Below are positions 17,213 through 25,865 of a DNA stretch of 44,865 bases, one piece after another (within the stretch, counting starts at the first letter, position 1; every line of letters starts with the position of its first letter). A program made the translations under genes and the position numbers. The notes below the pieces were generated by a model, which saw only the letters and a program-made list of their open reading frames with translations, was not told where the DNA came from and ran no database searches. The stretch lies in NCBI GenBank assembly GCA_021845665.1, contig JAJZVO010000035.1, forward strand, positions 1 to 44,865, written 5' to 3'. Origin of the DNA: Bacteroidota bacterium (GTDB taxonomy: Bacteria; Bacteroidota; Ignavibacteria; Kryptoniales; JAKASW01).

Positions 17213-17947
17213 ATGGAAGCTTTAAACTCAGTTACCGACATAAGGAATCTCTTTGCGATGGAAAAGCGTGAGCTCAACATAATGATGGTTGAAGACGACC
17301 CGGATATTCCGAAATTGGCTCGTCTTTACCTGAAGCCCTATAAGGATGCTGAGTTTAACCTTGTATGGGTCGAGACCGGAGAGGATGCATTAAGATTCCT
17401 TCAGGATAGCCAGAACCTCGACGTTATCCTCGTTGATTACCAGCTACCCGGCATGAACGGGCTGGAAACCACTCGCGCTATTCGCGAGAAGGGAGTGAGG
17501 ATCCCGATCGTTTTCCTCACGAACGCCATCGACTTCAAGATTGCGATCGAGGCGATGAAGCTGGATGTGGAAGATTACCTTCTCAAAGAAGAGGCGATCA
17601 CTTCTATACTTCCGAGCATCATACTCAACGTTGTCGAACGAGTTCGGCTGCGGGAGAAGCTCGCGGAAGCGGAGATGAACAAGGTTGCCCAGCGCGAGAG
17701 GATTGACGGGATCAAAAGCCTTATCGTGACGATCTCACACGAGCTCAACAACCCGCTGGCCGCCCTGAAGCTTGCCATCAATGTCCTCCAGCGAAAACAG
17801 ATTCCGCCGGATATCATGAGTTATCTTGCCATCATGAAAGAGAATACCGAAAGGATAGAGGGAGTCGTGGCCAAGCTGAGAGACCTGAAAGGGGACAAGG
17901 TGACTGCCTACATCGGCAATATTAAGATGATAGACCTGTCTGAATGA
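17213..17947 (+). CDS. Receiver-HisKA protein lacking an ATPase domain
   Basis: Signalling protein of 244 residues. The receiver domain (about 20-135) has the acidic pocket EDD at 27-29, phosphoacceptor Asp75 in ILVDYQLPG, Thr103 and Lys125. A helical linker follows, then a HisKA dimerisation domain with H-box SHELNNPLAAL and His176 (about 160-222). The protein stops there: no N, G1, F or G2 box of a HATPase domain is present, so it cannot be a complete kinase. It starts 30 bp after ftsZ and ends 4 bp before the NtrC-type regulator, so the two probably form one phosphorelay. A phosphotransfer role for His176 is inferred. An alternative start is the Met at 17258. Confidence 0.85.
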   Translation: MEALNSVTDIRNLFAMEKRELNIMMVEDDPDIPKLARLYLKPYKDAEFNLVWVETGEDALRFLQDSQNLDVILVDYQLPGMNGLETTRAIREKGVRIPIVFLTNAIDFKIAIEAMKLDVEDYLLKEEAITSILPSIILNVVERVRLREKLAEAEMNKVAQRERIDGIKSLIVTISHELNNPLAALKLAINVLQRKQIPPDIMSYLAIMKENTERIEGVVAKLRDLKGDKVTAYIGNIKMIDLSE

Positions 17948-17951
17948 CCGA

Positions 17952-19307
17952 ATGGCCGAGGAATTTAGCGCTCTCGTTGTCGACGATGAAAAGAATGTAG
18001 CAGACCTCCTTAAACTTCAGCTTGTAGAATCGGGCTTCTACGTCGATGTCGCAAATGACGGGGCCGTCGGAATAAATAAGGTTCAGTCCAGAAAATTCGA
18101 TGTAATCCTCCTCGACCTCAAGATGCCCCGGATAAACGGACTTGAAGTATTGAAGTTTGTAAAGGAGAACCAGCCTGATGCCCAGGTCCTGATACTGACC
18201 GGATACGGCGATATCAAGACCGCCGTCGATTCGATCAAGATGGGTGCCTTCGACTTCATAACCAAGCCTTACAATTTTGACGAGCTCCTCGTTTCCGTGA
18301 ACAACGCGCTCGAGATGCGCCGCCTCATCGTGGACAACAAAGTGATGAAGATGCAGCTCGGCGAGGGGAAATTCGAGCTCGTAGGTCAAAGCCCCGCCCT
18401 CCAGAAAGTAGTTGAAGTGGCGCTGAAAGTCGCGCCGAGCGATGCATCGGTCCTCATAACCGGTCCGAGCGGGTCCGGCAAAGAGCTGATTGCCCACCTC
18501 GTCCATGAGAACAGCGAGCGCTCCAGGAAGCCTTTCGTCGCACTCAACTGCGCATCGATTCCGGACACGCTGATCGAAAGCGAGCTCTTCGGACACGAGA
18601 AAGGCGCGTTCACCGATGCGCATACACTGAAGCAGGGGCTCGCCGAGATCGCCGACGGCGGGACTCTTTTTCTCGACGAGGTGGGAGACATAAGTTTTCT
18701 CGTGCAGCCCAAGCTTCTCAGGTTCATCGAAACCGGAACCTACCGGCGGGTCGGAGGTACGACGGAAATGAGCTTGAACGTCCGCATAGTGTCCGCTACA
18801 AACAAGGACCTGGAGCGCGAAGTCGAGGAAGGAAAATTCAGGGAAGATCTCCTTTATCGCCTGAATGTCGTCCATGTTGAAGTTCCCTCTTTGGGACAGC
18901 GCCGTGAGGACATACCGTTGCTGGTCGAGCACTTCCTCCAGAAGAAACAGCGCACGCGGCGGGCGAAGAGAATCTCCGCGAGTGCACTTAAACTACTTAT
19001 GGAATACGACTGGCCGGGAAATATACGTGAGCTGGAAAACGTAATTGAGAGAGCTGCGATACTTGCCGGGGGCGACGAGATTACCACAGAATTGATCGCT
19101 CTTACTTCGAAATCCAAATCAACCGACCTTCGGAAGATCCCGACACGCTTATCGCTCGCAGAGCTCGAGAAGATACATATCGAAAATGTGCTGAAGGCCA
19201 ACGGCTTCAACCGGAATAAGTCCGCGAAAGCACTCGGCATAAGTCTCAAAACACTTTATCTCAAGATCAAACACTACGAGATAGATACTCCCAACGGCAA
19301 AGATTGA
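17952..19307 (+). CDS. Sigma-54-dependent response regulator, NtrC family
   Basis: Activator of 451 residues with three domains. The receiver (about 6-122) has Asp55, Thr83 and Lys105. The AAA+ domain (about 142-370) has Walker A GPSGSGKE (171-178) and Walker B GTLFLDEVG (237-245). A Fis-type helix-turn-helix covers about 400-445. The sigma-54 contact loop reads GAFTDA at 218-223 instead of the commoner GAFTGA. It should drive sigma-54 promoters when phosphorylated, probably by the upstream receiver-HisKA protein or a kinase acting through it. Targets are unknown. Confidence 0.93.
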   Translation: MAEEFSALVVDDEKNVADLLKLQLVESGFYVDVANDGAVGINKVQSRKFDVILLDLKMPRINGLEVLKFVKENQPDAQVLILTGYGDIKTAVDSIKMGAFDFITKPYNFDELLVSVNNALEMRRLIVDNKVMKMQLGEGKFELVGQSPALQKVVEVALKVAPSDASVLITGPSGSGKELIAHLVHENSERSRKPFVALNCASIPDTLIESELFGHEKGAFTDAHTLKQGLAEIADGGTLFLDEVGDISFLVQPKLLRFIETGTYRRVGGTTEMSLNVRIVSATNKDLEREVEEGKFREDLLYRLNVVHVEVPSLGQRREDIPLLVEHFLQKKQRTRRAKRISASALKLLMEYDWPGNIRELENVIERAAILAGGDEITTELIALTSKSKSTDLRKIPTRLSLAELEKIHIENVLKANGFNRNKSAKALGISLKTLYLKIKHYEIDTPNGKD

Positions 19308-19558
19308 CAGTCCAATCCTCAGGACTTCGCTTTACTTCCATCCCATTTCCCGTGAAGATGAGAAAGAACGTTCCGGTGGTATATGCCGATGATTCGTCTC
19401 GTAATCAATTAGTCCAACAGAATCACAATTCGGTATGCCCGATCCGTATTTGCACGCTCAGACGGGGTCAACCGCCCTCGTGCCGATCGGGTCCCTTGCC
19501 CTACGAAAGTCGGCTTGGTTAATTCAGCGCCCGTGCACCGGAATGTGAACGAAGGCGC

Positions 19559-20107
19559 TCAAAATTCTCTGATATATGTTGCCTTGAGCGGGTGGGCTTC
19601 GTGCCGGCCGTCGAAGTAGACAGCCACCCATTCCGAGAGTCGTCTGCCGATCCGGCGGCACGACTCGATCTCTCTCTCTGAACGCGGCTCTCCGGCAAGC
19701 GTTGCGCCGTAGTGTGCGGTGAACTGCCTGGCGGAATAGTCGGTCAGGCCGAACACCAGAAATCCGAAGTTCATCATGATGGTAAGAAGTGTCTGGCATG
19801 TTAGTTCTGCGCCGCCTCCCCATCCGCCTTCGGAACTGAACGCGCATCCGATCTTGCCGTCGATCTTCTGCCAATCCGGAAGAAGGTCTTCCCAAAACTT
19901 CTTCATATCGGCAGCTACCGTCCCGAGGTGAGTCGGCGAACCGAGTGCAATTCCATCGCACCAGTAAACATCTTCTCGTGTCGCCTCACTGATAGACTTC
20001 AGCACCACGTCTATTCCCGTTATTTCCGCCGCGCCTTCTGCAACGTATTCGGCCATTTTCCTCGTGTTTCCATCTTTGCTGTAGTATAGAATTAGAACTC
20101 GTCCCAT
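19559..20107 (-). CDS. Flavodoxin-fold protein (WrbA/NADPH:FMN reductase-like)
   Basis: FMN-binding flavodoxin-like protein of 182 residues. The phosphate-binding loop YYSKDGNTRKMA is at about 8-19, and SPTHLGTVAADMKKFWE near 57-73 matches the isoalloxazine-side loop of WrbA-like proteins. FSSEGGWGGGAE near 90 is the second FMN loop. Such proteins reduce quinones or act as electron carriers; WrbA itself is about 200 residues, so this is a relative rather than a clear orthologue. AAAGGAAA precedes the ATG. It is the last gene of the minus-strand run and is separated from ppk by 350 bp. Confidence 0.75.
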   Translation of the reverse strand: MGRVLILYYSKDGNTRKMAEYVAEGAAEITGIDVVLKSISEATREDVYWCDGIALGSPTHLGTVAADMKKFWEDLLPDWQKIDGKIGCAFSSEGGWGGGAELTCQTLLTIMMNFGFLVFGLTDYSARQFTAHYGATLAGEPRSEREIESCRRIGRRLSEWVAVYFDGRHEAHPLKATYIREF

Positions 20108-20457
20108 TATTGATTTCCTTTTTCGGCTCGCAGGTTGTCAGCATCGCCGAGGTTCCGATCAGCATGGGACCTTCAAGGCGAGCTATTGAAACTACTTCCT
20201 TTGAAGCAAAAAATCACAGAGCGGGGTGACATCTTCAAGACGAAGGTGACCTCTTCTTTTATGCTGGGAACTCCCTGCGTCCTTGGATAATAATAATCTC
20301 ACTAGGAAATAAATTCAATCGGCTTCTATGATGATAGTATTCCACCATACTGCGAATAAATGGTTCAGCCTTGCCTAAATGGAATCTTTTCGGACGGACT
20401 CAACTCGGGGACTTAGCTGGTACGCCTCGACCTGGAATTTGTCGCCGTTCAGTTATC
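20108..20457. other. Intergenic region between ppk and flavodoxin gene
   Basis: No credible gene. It must hold the end of the ppk transcript and the promoter of the flavodoxin gene. The only clear structure is the pair of 12-base direct repeats at 20225-20256. No strong intrinsic terminator was found after ppk. Confidence 0.5.
20225..20256. repeat. Direct repeat pair upstream of flavodoxin gene
   Basis: GGTGACATCTTC (20225-20236) and GGTGACCTCTTC (20245-20256) differ at one base and start exactly 20 bp apart, two helical turns. They lie about 120-150 bp upstream of the flavodoxin start. A regulator binding site is possible; chance is not excluded. Confidence 0.35.
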
Positions 20458-22704
20458 CTATTCTGCTGGTGGCGACTCTCTCGGAACGAGTCTTCTGGAG
20501 GTGAAAGATTTCGAGCGGGCAGCCATAGTTGCATATTGGCTGTCTAATACTTCCGCCCCGTTTTGAGGCCGGACACGCACAAATGACCCATCAGGTTGTA
20601 GTTCTCTTGCCCTGCTAGTGTCCGCGAGAGCGGTGACCAGGACTTCCTCTTTGAGACTATCTATCATCACCGGGTCCTCAATCGGGAACATCAGCTCGAC
20701 TCGCTTGTAGAGGTTGCGGCTCATGAGATCGGCGCTGCTGAGATAAAGCTCCGGATTTCCCCCATTCTCGAAGTAAAACACGCGGCTGTGCTCAAGGAAG
20801 CGGCCGACGATGCTGATTACTCGAATCGTCTCGCTTATGCCTTTCACACCAGGCCGGAGCGAACAAATGCCGCGGACGATGAGCTCTATTTTCACCCCTG
20901 CCTTCGACGCGTCGTACAGCTTCTCTATCATCTGCACGTCGGTCAGGGAATTCATCTTCATGATGATGTGTCCCTGCTTGCCGGATCTGGCGTTTGCCAT
21001 CTCACGTTCGATGAGCAACGTGACGGCCTGTCTGAGTGAAACAGGTGCAACCGCGAGTTTCCTGTATGTTTCCTTGCACGAGTAGCCGGTCAGGTAGTTG
21101 AACACCTCCGTAACATCTTCTGCTATGTCCTCTCTGCACGTGAAGTAGTTTAGGTCGGTATAGATTTGAGCGGTGACCATATTGTAATTGCCCGTGCTAA
21201 GGTGGACGTACCGCCGCAGCCCATCGGGCTCCTTTCTGATAACGAGCGCCATCTTGGCGTGTGTTTTCAAACCGACGAGACCGTAGACCACATGTATCCC
21301 GGCGCGCTCGAGTTGCTTGGCCCAGCCGATGTTATTCTCTTCATCGAAGCGAGCCTTCAACTCCACAAGAACAGCAACCTGCTTGCCGTTCTCCGCGGCC
21401 CTGATGAGGAGCGGTATAAGCGGCGATTCCTTGCCGATCCTGTAAAGCGTTTGCTTGATTGCGAGAACGTTTGGGTCGTTGACGGCAGACTCGATGAACT
21501 GGACAACGGGGCTGAATGAATCGTAAGGAGCGTGCAGAACGATGTCGCGCCGCCGCATGGCCCCGAAAATATCTTCCCCCTCTTCGTCGAGTGAAAGCAT
21601 GGCGGGATGATATGGCGGATCCTTCAGATCGGGCCGCGGGAGCGAAAGCAGCTGCATGAGATGGCTCAGTCCGAGTGGCGGCTGAAGTTCGTAGACTCCG
21701 TCGGGGAGGACATCAAGGTTTTCGATTAGTATATCCCGGATCCGGGCCGGCATTCCTTCCTGAACGGCGACCCTTACTGCCGAACCATACCGCCTCATCC
21801 GGATAGACTCCTCGATCGAATATATCAGGTCCTCCGCCTCGTCCTCCTGAATTTCCATGTCCGCGTTGCGTGTCACCCTGAAAACGTAAGACTCCTTGAT
21901 CGTCATCCCCGGGAAGAGAAGGCTGAGATTCTCCGCGATAAGATCCTCGAGCCACACGAAACGGATCTGACTGGCGTCTTCACCCGGTATGTTTACGAGT
22001 CTCGGTATCACATCGGGTACTTTGATCCTGGCGAACCGCTCTTCGCCGCGTGGAGTAGATACGACTGCTGCGATATTCAGGCTCATGTTCGAGATATGAG
22101 GGAACGGATGGCCGGGGTCGAAAGCGAGAGGTGTCAGCACCGGGAATATGTCGCGGGCGAAATACTCGGAGAGTCTCGCACGTTCACCCTGGCGAAGTTC
22201 ACTCATCTTCAGAAGATGTATCCCGGCAGCGGTGAGCGCCGGGTGCAGGTCTTTCCAGAAGCATTCGCGCATACTCTTCATCATGACCGATGCCTGGTCG
22301 TGGATTGCCTTGAGCTGCTGGTCGGGTGTCATTCCATCCGGCGACAGCTCGACAAATCCCGCGCGTACCTGTTCCTGGATTCCCGCAACCCTTATCATGT
22401 AGAACTCGTCGAGATTGGAACCGACAATGGATAGGAACTTCACTCTCTCGAGCAGTGGATGCCGCGTGTCGCGAGCCTCTTCGAGCACGCGCTTGTTGAA
22501 CTCGAGCCAGCTTAGCTCACGGTTTATGTACAGAGCCGGGTCTAACGAATATCGGGTTTGAGGCACGGACTGGAAGGCCTTTTTGCCGCGAGGGCCGATC
22601 TCCCTCTTCCTCCGGTGCTTTTGGTTCGGAGCAAGCTTGGAAGTCTTGGCGGTAGGATCCCCCCTGCGTTGCTGCTCTCCGTCATGATTATCTGCTGGTA
22701 CCAT
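20458..22704 (-). CDS. ppk: Polyphosphate kinase 1
   Basis: Makes polyphosphate from ATP and can run in reverse. The 748 residues have the PPK1 N-terminal motif YINRELSWLEFNKRVL (about 59-74) and SNLDEFYMIRVAG near 96. The catalytic histidine is His482 in LKTHAKM, followed by HLSTGNYN (501-508). A second conserved histidine, His639, lies in FLEHSRVFYF. A hydrophilic, basic extension of about 50 residues precedes the family's usual start. The ATG has GAGAGGAA immediately upstream. The promoter (TTGACA, 17 bp, TACACT) overlaps a Pho-box-like repeat array, so induction under phosphate limitation is likely. Confidence 0.97.
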   Translation of the reverse strand: MVPADNHDGEQQRRGDPTAKTSKLAPNQKHRRKREIGPRGKKAFQSVPQTRYSLDPALYINRELSWLEFNKRVLEEARDTRHPLLERVKFLSIVGSNLDEFYMIRVAGIQEQVRAGFVELSPDGMTPDQQLKAIHDQASVMMKSMRECFWKDLHPALTAAGIHLLKMSELRQGERARLSEYFARDIFPVLTPLAFDPGHPFPHISNMSLNIAAVVSTPRGEERFARIKVPDVIPRLVNIPGEDASQIRFVWLEDLIAENLSLLFPGMTIKESYVFRVTRNADMEIQEDEAEDLIYSIEESIRMRRYGSAVRVAVQEGMPARIRDILIENLDVLPDGVYELQPPLGLSHLMQLLSLPRPDLKDPPYHPAMLSLDEEGEDIFGAMRRRDIVLHAPYDSFSPVVQFIESAVNDPNVLAIKQTLYRIGKESPLIPLLIRAAENGKQVAVLVELKARFDEENNIGWAKQLERAGIHVVYGLVGLKTHAKMALVIRKEPDGLRRYVHLSTGNYNMVTAQIYTDLNYFTCREDIAEDVTEVFNYLTGYSCKETYRKLAVAPVSLRQAVTLLIEREMANARSGKQGHIIMKMNSLTDVQMIEKLYDASKAGVKIELIVRGICSLRPGVKGISETIRVISIVGRFLEHSRVFYFENGGNPELYLSSADLMSRNLYKRVELMFPIEDPVMIDSLKEEVLVTALADTSRARELQPDGSFVRVRPQNGAEVLDSQYATMAARSKSFTSRRLVPRESPPAE

Positions 22705-22728
22705 TTCCTCTCGTCCTCGATAAAGATG

Positions 22729-22757
22729 AGTGTAAAATATCGCCGTTCCATTGTCAA
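22729..22757 (-). promoter_or_regulatory. ppk promoter
   Basis: On the minus strand, TTGACA (22752-22757) and TACACT (22729-22734) are 17 bp apart, giving a leader of about 18 bases that includes the ribosome site. The -35 hexamer lies inside the third Pho-type repeat, the arrangement in which PhoB contacts RNA polymerase in other bacteria. Confidence 0.6.
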
Positions 22758-22780
22758 TGACAAGTTAAGGAATTGTTAAG
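22748..22780 (-). promoter_or_regulatory. Pho-box-like array of three 11-bp repeats (ppk)
   Basis: On the minus strand three contiguous 11-bp units begin with CTTAAC (22775-22780), CTTAAC (22764-22769) and ATTGAC (22753-22758). The 11-bp direct-repeat layout is that of PhoB boxes. The same array occurs before pstS (27010-27053) and the porin gene (29444-29476) and at no other gene start I checked, so it is probably the phosphate-starvation operator. Confidence 0.75.
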
Positions 22781-22823
22781 CGATCTCCATGAAATCGCTC
22801 CATTTCGCTCTTTTTAGCCGAAT

Positions 22824-23312
22824 TCAACGTATAATTTGCGACGGGCCCATCAGCCATTCCAGCGTCGCACATTTACCGAATCGGAGCGAGTCGGCAGATA
22901 ACTTGCAGAGTCCTCCCTTCTTCAGTCTCAGGGACACGCCGTGCCCGCCGGATATGAGCGCCGAGATAAGCGCCGACAGGTTGGGCTCATGTCCGACTAG
23001 AAGTATCTTCTTCCTGCGGGAGTAATCTTCATTTAGCTCCTTCAGTATCGCGGCCGGTTCTCCGTCGGGTATGAGATTGGGACTAATGCTGATCAGTGAA
23101 GCGCACTCAAGAACTTCGCAGACTATTTCCGCGGTCTCTTTGGCTCGCCTGTATGGACTTGTTAAGATCGCATCGAACGAAAGGTCCATGCTTCCCATTC
23201 CGTTCGCGATCTTCTTCATCTTCTTCGTCCCGGCTTCGGTGAGAGGTCTATCCGCGTCTCTTGTTATTCCGGGTTCGGCTGCATCTCCGTGTCTCAATAA
23301 GTACAAATCCAA
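22824..23312 (-). CDS. sixA: SixA-type phosphohistidine phosphatase
   Basis: Histidine phosphatase superfamily, 162 residues. The catalytic RHG motif is at residues 7-9 in LYLLRHGDA, SPYRRAKETAE is near 52-62, and the second histidine sits in VGHEPNLSAL near 108. The short length and the spacing match SixA, which dephosphorylates phosphohistidine in signalling proteins, rather than phosphoglycerate mutase. The start is TTG with GGAG 7 bp upstream. It lies 23 bp after the CHAD gene and so probably belongs to the ppx-CHAD-sixA operon. A polyphosphate-related substrate is only a guess from context. Confidence 0.87.
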   Translation of the reverse strand: MDLYLLRHGDAAEPGITRDADRPLTEAGTKKMKKIANGMGSMDLSFDAILTSPYRRAKETAEIVCEVLECASLISISPNLIPDGEPAAILKELNEDYSRRKKILLVGHEPNLSALISALISGGHGVSLRLKKGGLCKLSADSLRFGKCATLEWLMGPSQIIR

Positions 23313-23335
23313 TTGTCTTCTCCGTGTATATAGAT

Positions 23336-24295
23336 CTATTTTACCCGTTTCCAGTATGTATCAAGTTCGCCTAACGTTGCAAGGAAAACTCTCAAGTCCT
23401 CGTCGAGGCGCCCTGTCATCAGTTGCACGACGGGACCGAACTGGTCAGGCGGCGTGTTGCCGCGTTTGATTTCCTTCTTTCGCGCTTTTCGTGCCTCCGT
23501 CGAAACCGAAGCAAGCAGGACTTCCGTGTCCTGGATGGTTCCCATCTTCAACTGGAACTCTCTCATTCGTTTCAACAAGCGATCGGACACACCCGGGAGT
23601 GTTGGCTTCAGGATTTCAATGGTATATCGAAAGCGTTTGAAGAGGAGCCTCAACCGGTGAACAATTTCGCATTTCTCCTTCGAATCGTTCGAAGCTCTCG
23701 CGACTTCCTTTCGAAGGGAATTCATCCTGAAGAAGACTTGCGAGAGCAGTCCGTGCAGTATCGACATCGCAACATCTTCCATCGATGGATCGACCAGGAC
23801 GTCGCTTATCTTTGACCTCAATATATCAAACTGCCGTTTCATCGGTTCTATATTTATCCGGTGAATTTCTTTCCGGGCGCGTTTCGACTGAATCGATTCC
23901 CGCGTAATCAGTTCACCGAGGAAAGGCGAAAGCACACCGAATCGAGCTGCGAGTTGCTGAACTTCGAGAATCTGCACCTGGGTATCTCTGAGTGCGCTGA
24001 GAGAATCCAACAGGGACTTCAGCTGTTTTCTGATATCCAGAGCTTCGCTGTTGGGAAGAAAATTGTCTATCATGTCGAGCAGTGCAATCAGGCGGCGCAT
24101 GGCTACCCTCAGGTCGTGAACGGCTTTCTCAGTGGGATTAGATCGTGCTCTTTCCGTTTGCCGTTCGAACTCTTCCCATCTTTCCGAAAGAGCCGAGTCG
24201 AATGTCGACCTCAATTCCGTAGGATTGTCACCGTCAGGATCGGCAAGGTGGTTAGTCGCAATCCTGCCGGACGGGCTTCGTGGGATCCCTTTCAC
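23336..24295 (-). CDS. CHAD domain protein
   Basis: All-helical protein of 319 residues with the conserved-histidine alpha-helical (CHAD) domain. It has VHDLRVAMRRLIALL near 59-73, LRDTQVQILEV near 97-108, and HRLRLLFKRFRYTIEIL near 220-236. These His/Arg/Lys-rich helices are what CHAD proteins use to bind polyphosphate and to settle on polyphosphate granules. The start is GTG with GAGAGGA just upstream. It is 7 bp from the end of ppx and close to ppk, which fits a polyphosphate role. No catalytic domain is fused. Confidence 0.9.
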   Translation of the reverse strand: MKGIPRSPSGRIATNHLADPDGDNPTELRSTFDSALSERWEEFERQTERARSNPTEKAVHDLRVAMRRLIALLDMIDNFLPNSEALDIRKQLKSLLDSLSALRDTQVQILEVQQLAARFGVLSPFLGELITRESIQSKRARKEIHRINIEPMKRQFDILRSKISDVLVDPSMEDVAMSILHGLLSQVFFRMNSLRKEVARASNDSKEKCEIVHRLRLLFKRFRYTIEILKPTLPGVSDRLLKRMREFQLKMGTIQDTEVLLASVSTEARKARKKEIKRGNTPPDQFGPVVQLMTGRLDEDLRVFLATLGELDTYWKRVK

Positions 24296-24302
24296 TATCC
24301 TC

Positions 24303-25817
24303 TCAGTCTTCGACCGATACTTTTACGCCAAAAATCTCTTCGAATAAGTCAGCCTTATTCATCAGGGCCCATTTTTCCAGGAGAAGGTCGCCCTCGCCGT
24401 GCAAATGGACGGTGAAATTCGGCTTCTTGTAATCGACGGTGAATGAGGTGACTCTTGATGCATGCTCATTATCTATCGCGTCCGCAAGCCGTAAGATCGC
24501 CGCAAGTTTCGAGACGACAATCCGATTCTTGGAGGAAAGGATACGGTAATGGTCATGCTGCATCTTAGGGAATGATTTCCTGTGGTATCTTGCAATGTTG
24601 GCGACGATCTGCATCTGTTCGCTGCTGAGTCCTATTACCGGCGTTGCGGTCAGGAGATAATAAGTGTGTTTATGATGGGCAGTCATTCCGATGTGGGTTC
24701 CGATATCGTGCAGCATCGCCGCCGCTTCGAGCAGGAGCCGGTGTTCGAGCGCAAGATTGTGAAGGCTCTTTGTCTGGTCGAAAAGCTCGAGCGCATATCG
24801 CGCCACGCTCACGCCATGTTGTTCATCGAACGAATATTTCCTGCCGATTTCGACCGCAGATGTCATCACCTGGTCCCGGTTGGAAGATCTTTGCTCGCCG
24901 AGTACGGCCTGTCCCATGTCGATCATCAGGCCTTCTTTCAATCCGACTCCCGGTACGATCACTTCTTCTATCCCTGCCACTTTTACAATCTCCTGGAGAA
25001 TGATCGATGCCGGGATAATCACGTCCGCACGGTCGGGCCGCAGCCGGATCTGCCCGACCCTCTCATCGAATGAGAGCGACATCAGTTTCTTCAACATCGC
25101 GTTCAGGTCGTCGCTGGAAAATGAACCGTTGCGTTCTTTGCCGAGGAGATCCTTCCGGAGAGCACCGAGTGCTTCAATGTTGCCGCCTGTGCCGACGCAA
25201 AGATCTATCTTCTTTCCACTGATCTCTTTCTTCAGCCTTCTTCGTGCGGCCTCAACATATTCCTGAACAAGAAGGTTGAACTTCTTCTCTCCCTGTTTTT
25301 TTTCCTCGAGCACCTGGAGGAGCCGTACCGCGCCGAGCCGGTAACTTTCAGTCGAGATAATGCTGCCGTCGACGGTCAGCGTGATTTCGGTGCTCCCTCC
25401 GCCGATATCGATCAGAAGTGCGGTCTTGTTTTTCAAATTCATCTTGTCGCCCACGGCAAGGTGAATGAGCCGCGCTTCCTCTTCGGGGTTTATGATTTCT
25501 ATTTCGATTCCGCAGGCGTGGGAGATGTTGTCCGCAAAAGAGTCACGGTTCATTGCCTCCCGGAGCGCGCTCGTTGCGACCGCTTTTGTGAACGTTACAT
25601 TGTTCCTGTCGATGGCCTCCCGAAACCGTTTGAATGCTTCGATAGCGGCTCCCATCGTCTCTTCCGAAATGACGCGTCCCGTAAATACGTCGCGCCCTAA
25701 TCTAACCGGCTCTCTGAAGTTGTCTGTGACTGTAACCTTTCGGTCGTTGTCGATTCGGCCGATAGATAATCTTATGGCATTCGAACCGATATCAATTGCG
25801 GCAAGTGTCGTTGGCAT
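24303..25817 (-). CDS. ppx: Exopolyphosphatase / pppGpp phosphatase (Ppx/GppA) with HD domain
   Basis: Hydrolyses polyphosphate from its ends, or the gamma phosphate of pppGpp. The actin-like fold has loop 1 AAIDIGSNAIRLSIG (6-20) and loop 2 LLIDIGGGSTEITL (about 133-146), with GTGGNIEALG near 200. The C-terminal half has an HD-type helical domain with LHDIGTHIGM near 370. The length of 504 is that of the long Ppx form. Sequence cannot separate Ppx from GppA; the neighbours ppk, CHAD and pstS favour polyphosphate. A sigma-70-like promoter sits so close that the mRNA may start at the ATG. Confidence 0.93.
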   Translation of the reverse strand: MPTTLAAIDIGSNAIRLSIGRIDNDRKVTVTDNFREPVRLGRDVFTGRVISEETMGAAIEAFKRFREAIDRNNVTFTKAVATSALREAMNRDSFADNISHACGIEIEIINPEEEARLIHLAVGDKMNLKNKTALLIDIGGGSTEITLTVDGSIISTESYRLGAVRLLQVLEEKKQGEKKFNLLVQEYVEAARRRLKKEISGKKIDLCVGTGGNIEALGALRKDLLGKERNGSFSSDDLNAMLKKLMSLSFDERVGQIRLRPDRADVIIPASIILQEIVKVAGIEEVIVPGVGLKEGLMIDMGQAVLGEQRSSNRDQVMTSAVEIGRKYSFDEQHGVSVARYALELFDQTKSLHNLALEHRLLLEAAAMLHDIGTHIGMTAHHKHTYYLLTATPVIGLSSEQMQIVANIARYHRKSFPKMQHDHYRILSSKNRIVVSKLAAILRLADAIDNEHASRVTSFTVDYKKPNFTVHLHGEGDLLLEKWALMNKADLFEEIFGVKVSVED

Positions 25818-25822
25818 ATATG

Positions 25823-25851
25823 AAATTATGCCCTTGCCTGTATTTTGTCAA
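25823..25851 (-). promoter_or_regulatory. ppx promoter, possibly leaderless
   Basis: On the minus strand TTGACA (25846-25851) and TAATTT (25823-25828) have a 17-bp spacer. The -10 element ends 5 bp before the ATG at 25815-25817, so transcription would begin at or within one base of the start codon. No ribosome site is visible between them. Confidence 0.55.
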
Positions 25852-25865
25852 ACGGAATAGATCTC

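Noticed and set aside
19304-19522. 72-codon plus-strand open frame after the NtrC-type regulator
   Set aside because: No ribosome site or protein-like composition; probably intergenic.
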